Part shown: positions 44,871-57,892 of the stretch, one piece after another
Layout of the letters: the number at the start of each line of letters is the position of its first letter
Position numbering within the stretch: the first letter of the stretch is position 1
Assembly (NCBI RefSeq): GCF_020497125.1
Contig: NC_059074.1
Span: 192,443,415 to 192,507,414, forward strand
DNA: 64,000 nt
Source of the DNA: Mauremys mutica
Lineage: Eukaryota > Chordata > Testudines > Geoemydidae
Reading direction: 5' to 3'
Notes under the pieces: generated by a model
The model's input: the letters and a program-made list of their open reading frames with translations, nothing else
The model's database searches: none
What the model was told of the DNA's origin: nothing
Translations under genes and position numbers: made by a program

Positions 44871-45589
44871 AGCATTTGTTTATTCGCTGAGCCAAGCAAT
44901 AGCATTTTTATTGGCCAAGTGGAGCTCTTGGAGAATTAGACACTCCTCAACAATATGTATCATTGTTTGAGCTGCGTTGCAGCTCGGATTGTCTCAAAGA
45001 CCTCAATGATGCTGGCTGGCGGCACAGAGCCCTTGCTCACTCTCAAATCAATTAAGCAGGGCCCACTGATGCTGCCAGGCAGGCGAGCAGACATCTAATA
45101 AACGCTGCTGTTTTCACAAGGCTGGCTGAGAGTCACTGCAGCTACTGAAGGTGGGAGTGGATTGCTCCATTTGGGTGTACAAGTCTCTCTCAGGTGTCCA
45201 GCTCAGATCAACTCACTGAAGGGCGCTCACAGTGTTATGAAGGGGTGCTGAAGGCTCCAAGGTTCAGTCCAAGGAGGCAGTGAAGCCAAGTGACTGACCC
45301 AAGTGAAAGAATGAGACTCTAAGAGGAGGGTCTGGCACACTGAAGGGGTCCCCCCCAGGGACTGTTCCAGAGTTGTTCCAGGGTACCGGACCTGTGGATC
45401 TGTGATACAAAGTGAGATGCAGAAAACACACAGGCCACTTCAAGTAAGATTCAGGACATCTCTGTTCAATACTACCCACTCTACTCTTCATTCAGATCCA
45501 CCCTTGACACTCATTTCTTCCAAAAGGTACTAACAAACACCTAAGTAAGAAATGCTTACCAACCAGACAAAAGAACTGGAAGAATTCTA

Positions 45590-45715
45590 AGGCAGAACAG
45601 ATTTTTGATCTGGTTTGTGTCCCTTAGCATGTAAGCTCTTTGGGGCAGGAACATCCTGTGTTTTGTACAAGGCTGACCTCACTAGTGGTGCTTGGTACAT
45701 TAATACAATTGCTAC
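45590..45715 (+). mobile_element. L2-like LINE tail
   Basis: Contains ATGTAAGCTCTTTGGGGCAGG followed by GTTTTGTACA, the conserved end of L2-type elements. Old and short. Confidence 0.55.
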
Positions 45716-45719
45716 TACC

Positions 45720-48249
45720 TCTACTCCCACTAAGAACTAACTTCTCTGGAGAAATTCTGAGACAAGAAACAGCCTAAAAGTCCTGGGTGAAAGGTGAAAG
45801 TCCTTGTGATAAAGTCTGTCTGATCAAGGGTGAGATCCATGAAGGGACTCTGAGCATCACAGCACCTAACTTTTAGGCACCTAAGAAAATCACAGGCACA
45901 ACACTATGATCCACAAAGACTGATTTAGATGGTTGGACGCCTGTACAATGAATGAGGAGCGATAGGTCCCTTAGACTGCAATCCACAAAGCCTGCCTAGA
46001 CTAGCCGAAGGGAGTCGCCCACCACATGGATGTGCGCTAAGCCCTCCCCCTCTCTTGGAGATAGGCACCTAAGTCCAGGCTGCACGGAGGCACTGCTAGT
46101 GATCCACAAACTGAGGGAAGATAAGCATTGGGCCACCCAAGTCACAGGTAGTTTCTAGCCATACCCCTCTCTTTTTCTTGCTATTTCTTGCTTAGTATCA
46201 CTGAAATCTCTGTTCTTTGTGAATAAACTTAGTTTTACAAAACCCTCTCTGTTCTGTAAATTAAAGTTAGAGAGAGGCTTCAGCTGACAAAATAGACTAT
46301 GGGGCAGCATACTTAATAATTTCTGTGAGTGTCCAGTGAGAGGGACTGAACACTGCGGATGTCTCTGTCAATGATTCTTATCTGCAAGGCAAAGTTAAGA
46401 CAGGCAGCATTTGCTGGTGTGGTGAACAGGCTGGTATGCAGGCAGCTGACACACAGTTTAAGCCCCAGCAAATCTTATTCTTGCTGATGCAGAGCAGTAA
46501 TAGTGGCTTATAGTTCTGGATGTCCTGAGAAGAGTGTCACGCTGCTTTATATAAAATAATTATTGCAAAAGTGTCTGAGCACTTCTTTGTGGAGGAACTT
46601 GCATCGTACATTTATCATCTGTAGACTGTAACAATTCCCAAACAACTAGCTTTCCTCCAAAACTTTAGGTCAATAATTTGCAACCAATTTCTGAGATGAA
46701 ATATTAATTTCCACCTCCAATGACCCTTTTTTCCTATATTTTCACTGTTTCAGTTCTCACTAGCTCCAGTTTAAAACTACTTTTTCTAGCAGCAAAACTT
46801 CCTACACAAACTCTAGAAGCAGTTCTCTTCTACACCCCCCCGCCAACCATTTCCTAGCCCCTGCTGCTGTCTGTACTCCAAAAACAAAGTGAAAGCTCTG
46901 AACGTGCTTTTGGTTATATCCAGTTTTCATCGGAAGCGTGCTAAGGAACAATTCAAAACAATGAAACAAAAATCAGACTTTATTCTGGGCCACTACTGGG
47001 TGGCGATTATAGAAGGAGAAAAATCTCAAGCCAATAGGAACCCTGTACATTATTCCAGGGTTTTTTTCAAACTTTTTCATAGTGTGGATGTAGAGCATGT
47101 AATAATAGAGAGAACAGAACACCGATCTGATTCAGGATTGTGGGGCTACTTCTCCTCCCACACACAATCACATAACATCCCTGTGGCAACTACAGTAATG
47201 TTACTTTTCCATGAAAGCAATTAAGAAAGTATTTGATGTCCTTGTAAGTTTCTTTTAATTCAATTCAACAGTCAGAAAGGAGAAGCCAGTACAATGTGAC
47301 CAGCCAGCTCTCCCCAGACCATCAGTGAGTGCTCCATGGCCCACAAGCAGCCTGCAGGACATTTTGAGGACCAATGAATTATTGAAAAAGCTCCCTGTGC
47401 AGAACTCACACATCAGTGAACTTGTTAACAGAATGCTTTCTCCAGGGCTACCAACTCTCATGATTTTAGTCCCTGCTGCAGGGCTTCCAGCTATCACATG
47501 ATTTCAGAAAAGAGGAGGGACAGGGGTATCTCTTGTGGAAGGAAATATGTTAAACTTCAATGACTTCTAAGCCCAGCTTTTCTATTGACTGCTATTAATA
47601 TTTCTGTTCCCTTTACAAACCTTATTATTAAACAAGGCTTCATACTGCTATTTTAGGTGAGGTTACTATCGTTCACCCATTTCATGGATAAGTGAGAGCT
47701 TGCTAACACAGTGTGGCTCTGTCACCTTCTAGCAGTGAGAGCACATAGAAATTTCCAATTCTGCTTTGATACTGAGATCTTATTTCTTTGCTCAAGTGAG
47801 AGCAGTTCATGTTTACACATCCAGACGTGCCTGATGACCCAAGCGGCGGTGTTCTTATATGTGACTATGCCTAGACCACTGTTTGCTCCCAGAGCTAGAA
47901 AGAGAAACCAAGAATTCTGATGCCCAGCATTCCATTGCTATCTGACAAATTCTTGTGTAATGTATACTTCTATAACAAGTGTATGTAACATGCCACTTGT
48001 GTAAAATAACTGGCACTGTGTGTGTTGTGTCTCCTTGTTTGAGTTGGTCCACAGAGATAAAAAACACCATGCTTTCCCCTTCCCTCCTAGTTATTCCTAT
48101 AGCAGAGCTGGAAGAGGTCTGGGCTCTGGATCTGCTAGTGTGAGTTCAAACCCTGCTAAGAATCGGGGGGAAATATGCATGGATAAAAGCTAGTGGAAGG
48201 ACTCTGGCGTAGTTGTTGGAAAATACTATATTGCAAAACGTCATATTTA
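45720..48249. other. Non-coding with decayed repeats
   Basis: Around 45830-46150 the phrase ATCCACAAA recurs, as in an old inverted-repeat element, and 46150-46560 looks LTR-like (AATAAAC near 46222). Boundaries cannot be set. No exon seen. Confidence 0.3.
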
Positions 48250-48253
48250 GAAG

Positions 48254-49090
48254 TGTAACTTTAGCGCCCTCGTGGCCAAGATGGAGTCTGCTCCGCAGGC
48301 AGCTCTGGCCAAGAGACGGCATGCAGGAATGCAGCAGGAGAAATCCCTGCCACCCCAGGGGCACCTGTTCCAAACCCCCCAGAGTGAACACACCCACAGG
48401 AAAAGTACAATGGATATAACAAAGGGAGATATTTATTTACAGAGGGATGAGAGGAGAAATACAACAAGGGGAAATATAGGGGAAGCAGTAGGACAGGGCT
48501 GCATCCAAACCAAGACCCCATGGGCCCAGTGGTAGCACAGTCTGGAAGGGCAGACATCTAGCAATGGGTCTGCACACAGAGTTCGGGAGTCCTGAGTAAA
48601 GTTCCAGTCCAGTGGTGAGTCTTGGGTGCTCCTGGTCGTCTTCGGCACCAGTGAACTTTCTCCCAACAAACCCCTCCGGTGCCCTCTTCTGCCGCTCTCT
48701 GCAAAGCCCCACAGAGCGACCACCTCCCCACTTAACTAGCTACAGCCTCCCTCCTCGTTCCCAGTGCAGAGTCACAAGCCCCAGAACTCACAGCTCTGGA
48801 CAGCCGTAATCCTGGGTCCAGCTCCGGCCTGTCCTTCTCAGGCGATTCCTCCCTGGCACCGTGCTCCTCCTGGCTCCTGTCCTGGGGTGGCCCCCATCAG
48901 CCCTGTCCTTCCCAGGCCTCAGGCAGGTTCTCTGCTGCTTCCTTTGCAAGGGCTATGGGCTGCCGCCTCTCTCTCCTTCTCAGCTCCAGAGCCACCCCCT
49001 GGAGTTTCCTGCCTTTTTTCTCACTCTGCCCCTCCCCTCTAGGAAAAAGATTTAAAGGGGCTATGCTCTCTAAACCCCAAAGGAGTTACA
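48254..49090. mobile_element. Solo LTR with GAAG target duplication
   Basis: 837 bp starting TGTAACT and ending AGTTACA (7-bp terminal inverted repeat), flanked by GAAG on both sides (48250-48253 and 49091-49094). Orientation is uncertain. Internal frames are not genes. Confidence 0.82.
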
Positions 49091-49406
49091 GAAGTGAATT
49101 TGAGTATCGTGTTAATATATGCCTTATCTTTGCATTGTTACTGTTCGTATTTTGATTAATGGGAGCTGTACCTCTAGAACCAGGTGGTCGCAGACTGAAA
49201 GCATGTTTGAGTTTGAGAACAATGAGCAGGAGATTTTGCCCTGTTCCCAGAGGAGAAAACTTAACTTAAGTTCCAGAAAGTTCAAACTTGATTTAATACA
49301 CTTTTCTTTCCAGAAGACAAGACTCGTTCTTATTATTTACAGGACTAAATGCCTCAGGATATTGCTAAGGAGCTATAGAGACTTTCACCTACAGGTCATC
49401 AATGTC

Positions 49407-49975
49407 TAGGGTGACCAGATGAGAGACGTGAAATATCAGGACGCGGGCGGGGGAGAGGGGGTGCTGGCAGAGCAAAAAAAACCCCAAAAAAACAAGAGCC
49501 GGTGGAGCATAGCAGCCACCGGCTGAGCACCCACCGGCAGCTCCACCCCCCACCCCCCGCACCAGCTCGCCTCCGCTGCGCCTCCACCTCCCCTGAGCTG
49601 GCTGTCGCATCCTGCTTCTCCCCCCTCCCTCCAGTGCTTGCGCTGCCATACAGCTGATTAGCTCAAGCCTGGGAGGGAGGAGTGAGGAGGAGGAGGAATG
49701 TGGCGTGCTTGGGGAAGAGGTGGGGCCAGGGCGGGGATTTGGGGAGGGATCCAATGGGGCAGTGAGGAGGCAGGGCTGGGGGCTTGGCAAGGGCAGGATT
49801 TGGCGAGGGATCCAATGGGGGAAGGGAAGGGGTGGTGTCAGTGCCGGGGCGGGGGGGGGGCACAAGGGCAAAATATCAGGACAATTCGCATCCCGACTGA
49901 TGTTCAGTTGGGACGCGGAACAAACAAGTCAATATCGGGACAGTCCTGATAAAATCGGGACGTCTGGTCACCCTA
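49407..49975. mobile_element. Non-autonomous hAT element with perfect 8-bp target duplication
   Basis: 569 bp with inverted ends TAGGGTGACCAGA and TCTGGTCACCCTA (13 bp), flanked by TCAATGTC at 49399-49406 and 49976-49983. The interior is very GC-rich, with GGGATCCAATGGGG repeated near 49746 and 49808. No transposase. Confidence 0.95.
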
Positions 49976-50396
49976 TCAATGTCAGTGACTGAGACATGGG
50001 CAGTCATGTCTAGTGACTGGATCAAGTGTCAATGCCCAGGGTCATAATCAGAGCCAAGGGTCCAAACCAGGTTACCTGGCGCATGGCAGCAGCAAATGCT
50101 TTGAACAGCTGCTGACCTGCTGCTGGGCTTAAGAGTCAGTCTGGTGCCGTTTCCAGCCAATCAGGCAGTGTGGTCAATTCAGCCTGCTACAGGCCAGCTG
50201 CATTGGTTTGGTTTCCTGAAGACTGGTTCTGTTGCAGGCTCTGATTCCTGACAATCAGTGTTTATCCTGTTCAGTTTAGCAGGGATTACAAATTGTTCCT
50301 ATCTAATATGGAAGCTATCAAACATCCATGAGATGGGGTTAGTGAGTTCCAATTCTAGCTCCCACATCACAAATTCACCACTGTGCTTTGCTCTAG

Positions 50397-50450
50397 ATTA
50401 GAAGCTCTTCAGGACCGGGACTGTCTCTTGTTATGTTTTGTACAGTGACT
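50397..50450 (+). mobile_element. L2-like LINE tail fragment
   Basis: TTAGAAGCTCTTCAGGACC followed by GGGACTGTCTC and TTTTGTACAGTG is the usual L2-type ending. Confidence 0.5.
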
Positions 50451-50774
50451 AACACAATGGAGTCTTGATCTCAGCAGGGTCCTCTTACAAGAACTTCTGC
50501 AGTTGGGGGCCAAAATCACCTTGTTATAGATTTGCAAGAGTTAACAAGACTGTAATTGTCACATACTTACACACATTGACGGGGGAATTTAAAAATTCAA
50601 AGACAATTTAAACTCTCCTCTAAAAATCATAATTTTGGGACCAATCTTAGGGCATTTGGGGTCTGATTTATGACTTTTTAAACGTTTGGGTTTGGCAATA
50701 CTGTTTCCCTACATCTCAATTAAATAAAAGCGGTTGACTTTGAATCTACACAAGATATGATCTTGTCAATAAAG

Positions 50775-50990
50775 TACAGGCTTAGGAGTCAAGAGACTTG
50801 GGTTCTATTCTCTGCTCTGACACAGACTTTTTCTATGGCCTGGGCAAGTCATGTAACCTATATTGCCTGAACTTCCCCATCTGTAAAATGAGGAATGGTA
50901 CATCCAAACCTGAAAGGGATGTAGTGAAGCTTAATTCATTAATGCTTTAAGAGCATTTTAAGATCTCGGAGGGGAGGCACTATAGAAGAC
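50775..50990 (+). mobile_element. MIR SINE (ancient CORE-SINE)
   Basis: Aligns by eye to the MIR consensus: GGAGTCAAGAGACTTGGGTT, then GGGCAAGTCATGTAACC, then CATCTGTAAAATGAGG, then a decayed 3' part. Confidence 0.85.
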
Positions 50991-51352
50991 CAAAGTTTGT
51001 AGAAACTTTAAAAAAATATTTTGCTTAAACAACTCATAAAGATCTGGTATTTTATATGTGAGCTTTTCAGGTTGGATAGGGCCTGTCTGTGGAATAAGCC
51101 ACCTTCATTATTTAAAAAAAAAATAGACTATAAAAGTATCCACAGGATAAGCATTTAAACACTGTGTTCTGCTTACACACTTTGCTAAATAGGCTCTAAT
51201 GCCGTATTAGCATCATATCACATTTTTTTAAGAAAGGCTTTAGTGCTGAAATCTGTGTGCTGTATTTGGAAAATTTCAACAGAGAATATGTTTCTACTTT
51301 GAATTTTGAGATGCACAAAATGATTATTTTCCAGCTGCTTTAAAGTCACAGA

Positions 51353-51637
51353 GGTTATGTCTATACGACAATTAGACCCCCATGGTTGGCCCGTGCCAGC
51401 TGACTCAAGCTTGTGGGGCTCAGGTTAAGGGGCTGTTTAACTGCAGTGTAGATGTTTGGGCTCAGGCTGGAGCCCAGGCTCTGGGACCTTCCGATCTCCA
51501 AGGGTCCTAGAGCCGAAATCTAGCCCGAGCCCAAATGTCTACACTGCAATTAAATGGCCCTTTAGCCAGAGCCCTGTGAGCCTGAGACAGCTGGCATGAG
51601 CCAGCCGTGGGTTTTTAATTGTAGTATAGACGTCCCC
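51353..51637. mobile_element. MITE, second member of the GGGTATGTCTAC family
   Basis: The ends GGTTATGTCTATAC and GTATAGACGTCCCC are inverted repeats. The inside is similar to 40725-40944, with additional CTGCAGTGTAGA and TGTCTACACTGCA inner inverted repeats. CAGAG is present at both flanks. Confidence 0.75.
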
Positions 51638-51639
51638 AG

Positions 51640-53119
51640 AGTTGGACTTACACAGCCTCAACTCATTGCAGAGGTTGTGTCTTCCACAGGAGGGAGCTTT
51701 TCTACCGCAAAAATGGCTGCAATTTTGAGAAAGTCCAAAATTTTTAGACTTTGTGATGGACTTCTTTTAGAAATGGTCTCTGAGTTGGAAATGGCTCAGA
51801 GGGTCTCTATTAGTGACAGCCTGGGTCATACAGGAGAGGCCTCAGGTTTGGAAAGCATGAAACCAAAGAACCCCGGCTCAAGGAATTTACAAGATACACT
51901 GGTGACTGTTTCTCTTTCTTTAAAAAAAAACAAAAAACCAAAGGCCCTGATCCAGTAAGGCACTTAAGCACATACTTAATCTTTTGCTGGATCTAGGCCA
52001 AAATGTGGAAAATCCATGCAAAACCCCCTCCACTAATGAGCTTGTTAATAGAATGCTTTCTCCAATGTATCTATCTAATGGGTGTTTGGTACCTGTATAA
52101 ACTTTATAGAGAAGTTAAGTACTCAAAACTCAAGAAATACGAAAGTTGAGATTGAACATGCAACCTTAACTCTGTCTTCTTGCATGCATGTGTTATGCTA
52201 CCCCTTTAATATTGTGATCGTATACTTTTGTAACACAATTGTTATGCAGGGGAGAAGCCTTTGGAATTTCAGCTCTGACACCTGATCCAGTCCTGATCCA
52301 GACAAATCTAGCACTTTCAGCTTAGTCACTTGAATCAAATGAATCTACCCAGAATCCAGATAGCTAACTGGTTTTTTTTTTCTTAAAATGCTAAATCTGA
52401 ATGGTAGAGCATGTCCTGAAGATAAATTAAATTTCAAGTAATGAATCAAAGAATTAATGTCTGACCTGGAAATATATTTGAAATGGAATGAAAAGAGAGG
52501 CTTTAACTAGGATCAAACACAGCTTGGAATACTTTGACGGTACAGTAATCAGCCATTGTATTAGTTTTCATAGTAGCTACCCACTGCTGTCCCTTGATGA
52601 ATTTCTCTTTACATCTCAAAAATCAGTGATGCCAAGTCAAGAGGGAATAAGACTTAAGCTGTACTGTTCTCAGCATCTATCAGCTAAGGGGGTTTACATT
52701 CCCTTTGGTCTAGGTTCTATTCTATTGGGTATATTCTCCTCTTGATGCATGTGGCTCATTCTCATGATCACTAATGGGAATAACACATGCACACAGAGGG
52801 AAGAATATACCCCTGAGGTTTGCTGTAGTGATAATTTCAAAATATCAGAGTAAACATATTTTGTATGTGAAGTAAAGTATGCCAGGGAACTAGCTTCCCA
52901 TGTTGTTTATGAATTCATCATGAGTTTAAATATTTATAACCCATTTTGGATTCAAGCTGCCAGAGCCTGCAGTTTTCAGTTTTGTAAGAATTTAAAGCAT
53001 GGCTCTACTCTGAATAGCAACGATGTTGTTGTTATTCATAATTTATATATCCCCATTCAGGGATCAAGGCCCAATTGTGCTGAGCACTGTACAGACATGA
53101 AGTAAAAAGCCAGTTCCTG
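51640..53119. other. Non-coding
   Basis: No exon recognised. The end (53030-53119, with TGTGCTGAGCACTGTACAGAC) belongs to an old repeat that seems to resume at about 54129 (CCCTGCTCCAAAGATCTTAC), so the LTR between them inserted into it. Confidence 0.4.
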
Positions 53120-54128
53120 TTACCTGCACAAAATTCGCTGTCACTTGCACACTCTACGGCATCCCACCTCTACCTAGTTCCTAGGGCTCAAGGCAGCATG
53201 ACCTGGTTAATTTAGGCACCCCCACCCTTTCCCAGTTCCTAGGGCTCTAGGTGAAAGGCACTAACTTTACCCCTCCATGGGCTATGGGCTCAATTCCTCC
53301 GGACTCCGGGTAAACACCCATTCCCTGTGGACTCGGAGCAAACACCCATTCCCTGTGGACTCAGGGTTTAATCTTTTGCAGGTTTATGGGGTCTTTTACC
53401 AGTGAAAGACCAGTACCATAACCTCTATTTATTAACAATTTCCCCCCAAAAATGCATACACTAAACATACAGTGCTCACCACTCCCAGTCCCAATAAGGC
53501 AGATGAACATTTCTTGATGGCCAGTCAGGATCAGGTCATCTGGGGGACTCCAGTTTCCGCACAGTGATGAGGTCTGGCAGCTTTGATCATGGGGCTGTGT
53601 CCTGGAGTTGGTCCACAAGAACTTCCTTTTGGACCCCAGTTTATATATGAAACTTGAGTCCTGCTTAGCTGTACCTTAACTAATCATTTTACTAAAATTT
53701 TACTAACCAATCCTAACATTTTGTAACAAAATTCTCTAACCAATCACACCCCACCACCTTAATTAGCAAAATTAATTATGTAACAGACAGAAACAATCAA
53801 AGAACCAGACAGAGGTCATACAAACAATAGAGAAGTGGGGATCATAAAGATAAAACAATAAAGAAATGAGGATTTCACAACCACAACTATTGATAAGTGA
53901 TTTCTTGCCAGACAGAATGCTATCAAACCAAGTTTCCTTTAACCATCTTAAGATCTGTTTATTTATCTGGTGATAGTGGGTGCTATTAGGACAGTATCTC
54001 CTTCTTAACAGCCTATTACACTGTTTTAATGTAATTTAGATGGAATGTGAGGATGTGACTTCCTGCTTCTTAGCTCATGGCTGCTGCTCTCTTAATATGG
54101 CCACAGGAAAAGGCCTTATCCTTATATC
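53120..54128 (-). mobile_element. LTR of family B, inserted in an older repeat
   Basis: Reverse complement of the family B copy at 10930-11935. TATA box on the - strand (ATATATAAACTGG, about 53635-53647), and tandem units CACCCATTCCCTGTGGACTC (53310-53365) in the downstream part. Flanks TTCCTG and TCCCTG may be a target duplication with one mismatch. Confidence 0.7.
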
Positions 54129-54210
54129 CCTGCTCCAAAGATCTTACAATCTTGATTTATTACAAGTTGTGTAAAAATAGCACTTTTTTACACAACAGAG
54201 CTGTTCCCTG

Positions 54211-55339
54211 TGTGACAGGTTGGAGCCCTTGGGAAGTCACCTGATGTGCCGAGATACCACTGAGTCTACGCGTTCTGCCAGCATGTGCCCCCTTTTACCT
54301 GTCTGGCTGAGCCAGGCTCTTAAAACCTCCTCTAAAACACACACAGGCAGGGCCACACCCAGCTGCAGATCTGCTCTGGGAAGACTCAGCTTAAAGGACT
54401 TGCTCCAGCACTCGGATGTCCACCTCCCTTGGAGTAGAGATCCTAAGATTCATTATATTCGCCTCTTCCCTCAATGTGGAAGAGGGTATGCATAATTCCC
54501 ACCCCCCACCCAAGTTAGAAATCACATAAACTGGGTTGTATTATAAACCAGAAATAAATTTATTAACTATAACAGGTGCATTTTAAGTAGTTAAGGAGGT
54601 AGCAGACAGAACAAGGCAGATTACTAAGAAAATGAAACAGAGCATGCAGACTAAGCTTAATACACTTAAGAAACAGTTATATGTGAGTTCTCACTCTAAA
54701 TGTAGTTCTAATAATCTTCTTCACAGGCCAGATGCCCTTCCAGCCTGGGCCCAGTTCTTTCCCCCGTTCAGTCTTAGTTGTTTCCAGCAGTCACCTTTGG
54801 TGGGGTAGCAGGGGAGAACGCACGACCTTGGATTACCTCACTCCCCACCCTTGAATAGGATTTGCACAAGGCGGGAGTCCTTTGTTTCCTAGTCTGACCC
54901 CTCTTCTCTTACACTGAAAGTTACAAGAAGTCCCAGGTAATGTTTTAGTATCAGGTGACAAGACGACCTGACTCTGTAGGGCCCCTGTAGCCAGTCTTCA
55001 CAGGCTGACCCACACGTTCACAGGAAGACTAAGCTCTTTTACAATCCACTGTCCTTGCTGATGGGCCATCCACCATCTCTGGCTTTTCCATTGTTGTACC
55101 TGAAGTATTGGCAGTGGGCATCACCCAAAGTAGCATAGTTGAAATACAAATACATAGTCAGTATTCCTAATTTCAGATACAGAAACGATTCAGGCATACA
55201 CATTGGATAATCACATTCAGTACATCATAACCTTTCCAATGATATCTCACATGAGCCATCTTGCATAAAGTATATCTTAGTTATGTCATATTCATATCAT
55301 AAACATATTTTCAGAAAGAATATGGAATGACTCATCACA
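54211..55339 (-). mobile_element. Solo LTR, family C, with CCCTG target duplication
   Basis: 1,129 bp starting TGTGACAGG and ending CATCACA, flanked by CCCTG on both sides (54206-54210 and 55340-55344). Central homology to 27464-28562. Confidence 0.85.
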
Positions 55340-55474
55340 CCCTGTATGCACTCAAAGTAATAATTTCAAAAGTAAAAAAGAGTTTTTACTACTTTTCCCT
55401 TTTGTTAATACTTCAGAGCTGAAGCTATGAGAAAGAGCTGGATTTTATTATGTCTTGTGCTTCATCAACAGAAT

Positions 55475-55774
55475 GAGGGCAGGTCTACACTATGGGGAAA
55501 AGTCGATCTAAGCTACACAATTTGAGTTACGTTAGTAGCGTAACTCAAATCAACGTAGCTTAGATCTACTACTGTGGGGTCCACACCATGCTGGGTCAAT
55601 AGGAGAAACTCTCCCATTGACTCCCCTTACTCTTCTCTTTCCGGTGGAGCACCAGAGTTGATGGGAGAGTGATCGGCAGTTGATTTAGGCGGGTCTTTAC
55701 TAGACCCGCTAAATCAACCCCGATGGATCGATCACCGCAGCGTCAATCCCACCGGTAGTGGAGACAAGCTCTTA
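55475..55774. mobile_element. MITE with strong internal hairpin
   Basis: The ends AGGGCAGGTCTACACTA and TAGTGGAGACAAGCTCT are imperfect inverted repeats. A hairpin at 55505-55566 has a 12-bp outer stem (GATCTAAGCTAC), a small internal loop and an 11-bp inner stem (TTTGAGTTACG). A second palindrome lies at 55680-55725 (GATTTAGCGGGTCT side). Confidence 0.72.
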
Positions 55775-55779
55775 GTTTC

Positions 55780-57250
55780 AACTGCAGGCCAAATGCTCTC
55801 TTCATTTACACCTGTGTAACTGAAAGCTGAATTTGAAGTCAACACTATCGCAAAGATGCAACTAAGGAAAGAATTTAGTCTGCTGAAACTGAATGTTGAT
55901 ATGTGCAAATAAGAGAACAGTTTGACTTTCAGATCTCAGGTTGGGTTTGCAAGGACTAGCAATTAAGAGGAAAAAGTGCTTGTAAACTGAATAAATTTTA
56001 TATAAATATAATCGAGACATATGAAACATGGAATCTCACAACACCATATTCAGAATCATTTTTCAGAGTAGAACTGGTTGTTTAATGTCCCATGTAATTT
56101 AGAAAACATGGAACTCATGGGCATCTTTCCCTAATCTCTGATGATTAACATTGCAAAATCATCATTATGTAAAATGAATGTAAACTGTGGCATGCTAAAA
56201 GGATACAAAAAACCAAAGACAGCAGAGTTCCAGACAAGACCATGTGAGCCCATCATATGATGCTAAGTCAAGCTAAGCACCAAAGCGAGACTGCCTTGTT
56301 TGTATAGCTCTTAATAGGTCCCAGTGGGAAAAGGACAGCTGTGTAAAGCTGGATTGGTTATCCAATTGTTTTCCTCCATAATTACATCGGTTACTGATAT
56401 TTAATAAATTGAAATGTCCAGAGAGGCAAAAGAAGTTCAATTTGATTACTGATAAAGCTTGAACATCATAGTAAGCATATACAAATTCATCTTTATTGGT
56501 GGGATTTTGGTCTGCAGCTAAGCCCCTGTCTGAAGTCTGAAATGACGCCAAGTAGAATCCAACCCCAAAAGTCCATTTTGTGAATAACATTAATTTTTTT
56601 GTAAAAAATCTATTTGAATTGACCGAATACAAGGACTTCTAAAAAAAACCCAATCAACTCAACACAGAGCTATCCATTATGGCTTGTGATTTACAAAGAG
56701 CTTGTTTTGCCAATCTATTGAACCGCGTTATAGTTGGTTCAGAAGACAGAAATTAGCCAAACTGATTTTGTTTCTTAATTGAAAAACAAAAACTAGGATT
56801 TTCAAAGCTGCCTACGAGAGTCAAAATCTCTTAGGTGGCTTTGAAAATCTCAGTCTAAACCTACAAATACTTGAGTAGATATTAACCACAAAACAGAAAA
56901 AAATCATGACTGAGACATGATGTAACAATGAGAATTCTTTGATTTAATCCCATCTGTAACATTGACTGGTCAAGCCAATTAGGACATAATGTTCAAAATT
57001 GTTTCCTAAAATTAGGTATCTAAATATATAGCCTGATTTTTTGAGGTGCTGAGTATCTGCAGCTTCCATTGACTTGAATAGGAACTGCAGGTACTTTAAT
57101 GCCTGGGAAACTTGAGCTATATCCTTAGGAGCCTAACATGAGGCACCCAAACTAGAAAATTTCAGCTTTATATTGTGTACGTCAATTTCCCCACCTATAC
57201 ACTGGAGATTATTCTTTTTCTCTTTATATATATGTAAGGTATTTCTAAGA
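55780..57250. other. Non-coding, AT-rich
   Basis: No exon recognised. A short inverted repeat, GATTTTCAAAGCTGCCTA with its partner near 56835, is the only structure seen. Confidence 0.35.
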
Positions 57251-57257
57251 TAGCTAC

Positions 57258-57647
57258 TAGAGCTGGTTGAAAAATTATTTTTCAAAGGAAATTTAGGGGA
57301 AACAATTCAGAAATTCCAATGAAAATGTTTCAGATTAAAAACTGAAATAAACACCACAAATAAATAAATACATAATTTTTTAAAAATCAGTTTTCAAAAA
57401 TTGTTTTCAGTAAATAATTTTGGTTTTCTAAGACCAAAGCACAACATTTTACTGAAAACCAAATTAAAAAATGAAATTTAAAAAACAAAAACCAGAATTT
57501 TGTACTGGAAATTTTTGGTTTCTGATTTTTCAATTAAAAAATTGGAAACATTTGACCATAATGCAAATTTTAAGCAAAATTTTATGTTGGTCAAGAAGTC
57601 ACTTTTCATTTAAAAAAATGATTCAGAAAAATATCTGACAAGCTCTA
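57258..57647. mobile_element. AT-rich inverted-repeat MITE
   Basis: The ends TAGAGCTGGTTGAAAAATT and its imperfect reverse complement ending AAGCTCTA enclose 390 bp of A/T-rich, partly self-complementary sequence (TTTTCA and TGAAAA motifs). Confidence 0.65.
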
Positions 57648-57668
57648 ATGTTTATCAACTTGATATCT

Positions 57669-57892
57669 AAGGGCTTGTCTACACTGGCACTTTACAGCAC
57701 TGCAACGGTCTTGCTCAGGGGTGTGAAACTCTCCCCCCCGAGCGCTGCAAATTTCAGAACTGTAAAGTGCCAGTGTAGACAGTCCACCAGTGCTGGGAGC
57801 CAGCGCTATTCCCCTTGTGAGGTGGGTTTTTATAGCGTTCTCTCCCAGCGCTGGTGCCGTGACTACACGTTGCTAGTGAAGATGTGTCCTAA
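57669..57892. mobile_element. MITE with long inner inverted repeat
   Basis: CTACACTGGCACTTTACAGC near 57680 is the reverse complement of a segment at about 57760-57779, giving a roughly 20-bp stem around a C-rich loop. The GCGCTGG and CCAGCGC motifs in the right half also pair. Confidence 0.72.

Noticed and set aside
48261..49055. Several overlapping frames of 60-98 codons
   Set aside because: They lie within the solo LTR 48254-49090 and have no domain.
49389..49871. 160-codon proline-rich frame on the - strand
   Set aside because: It covers the GC-rich hAT MITE and extends over its boundary; composition artefact.
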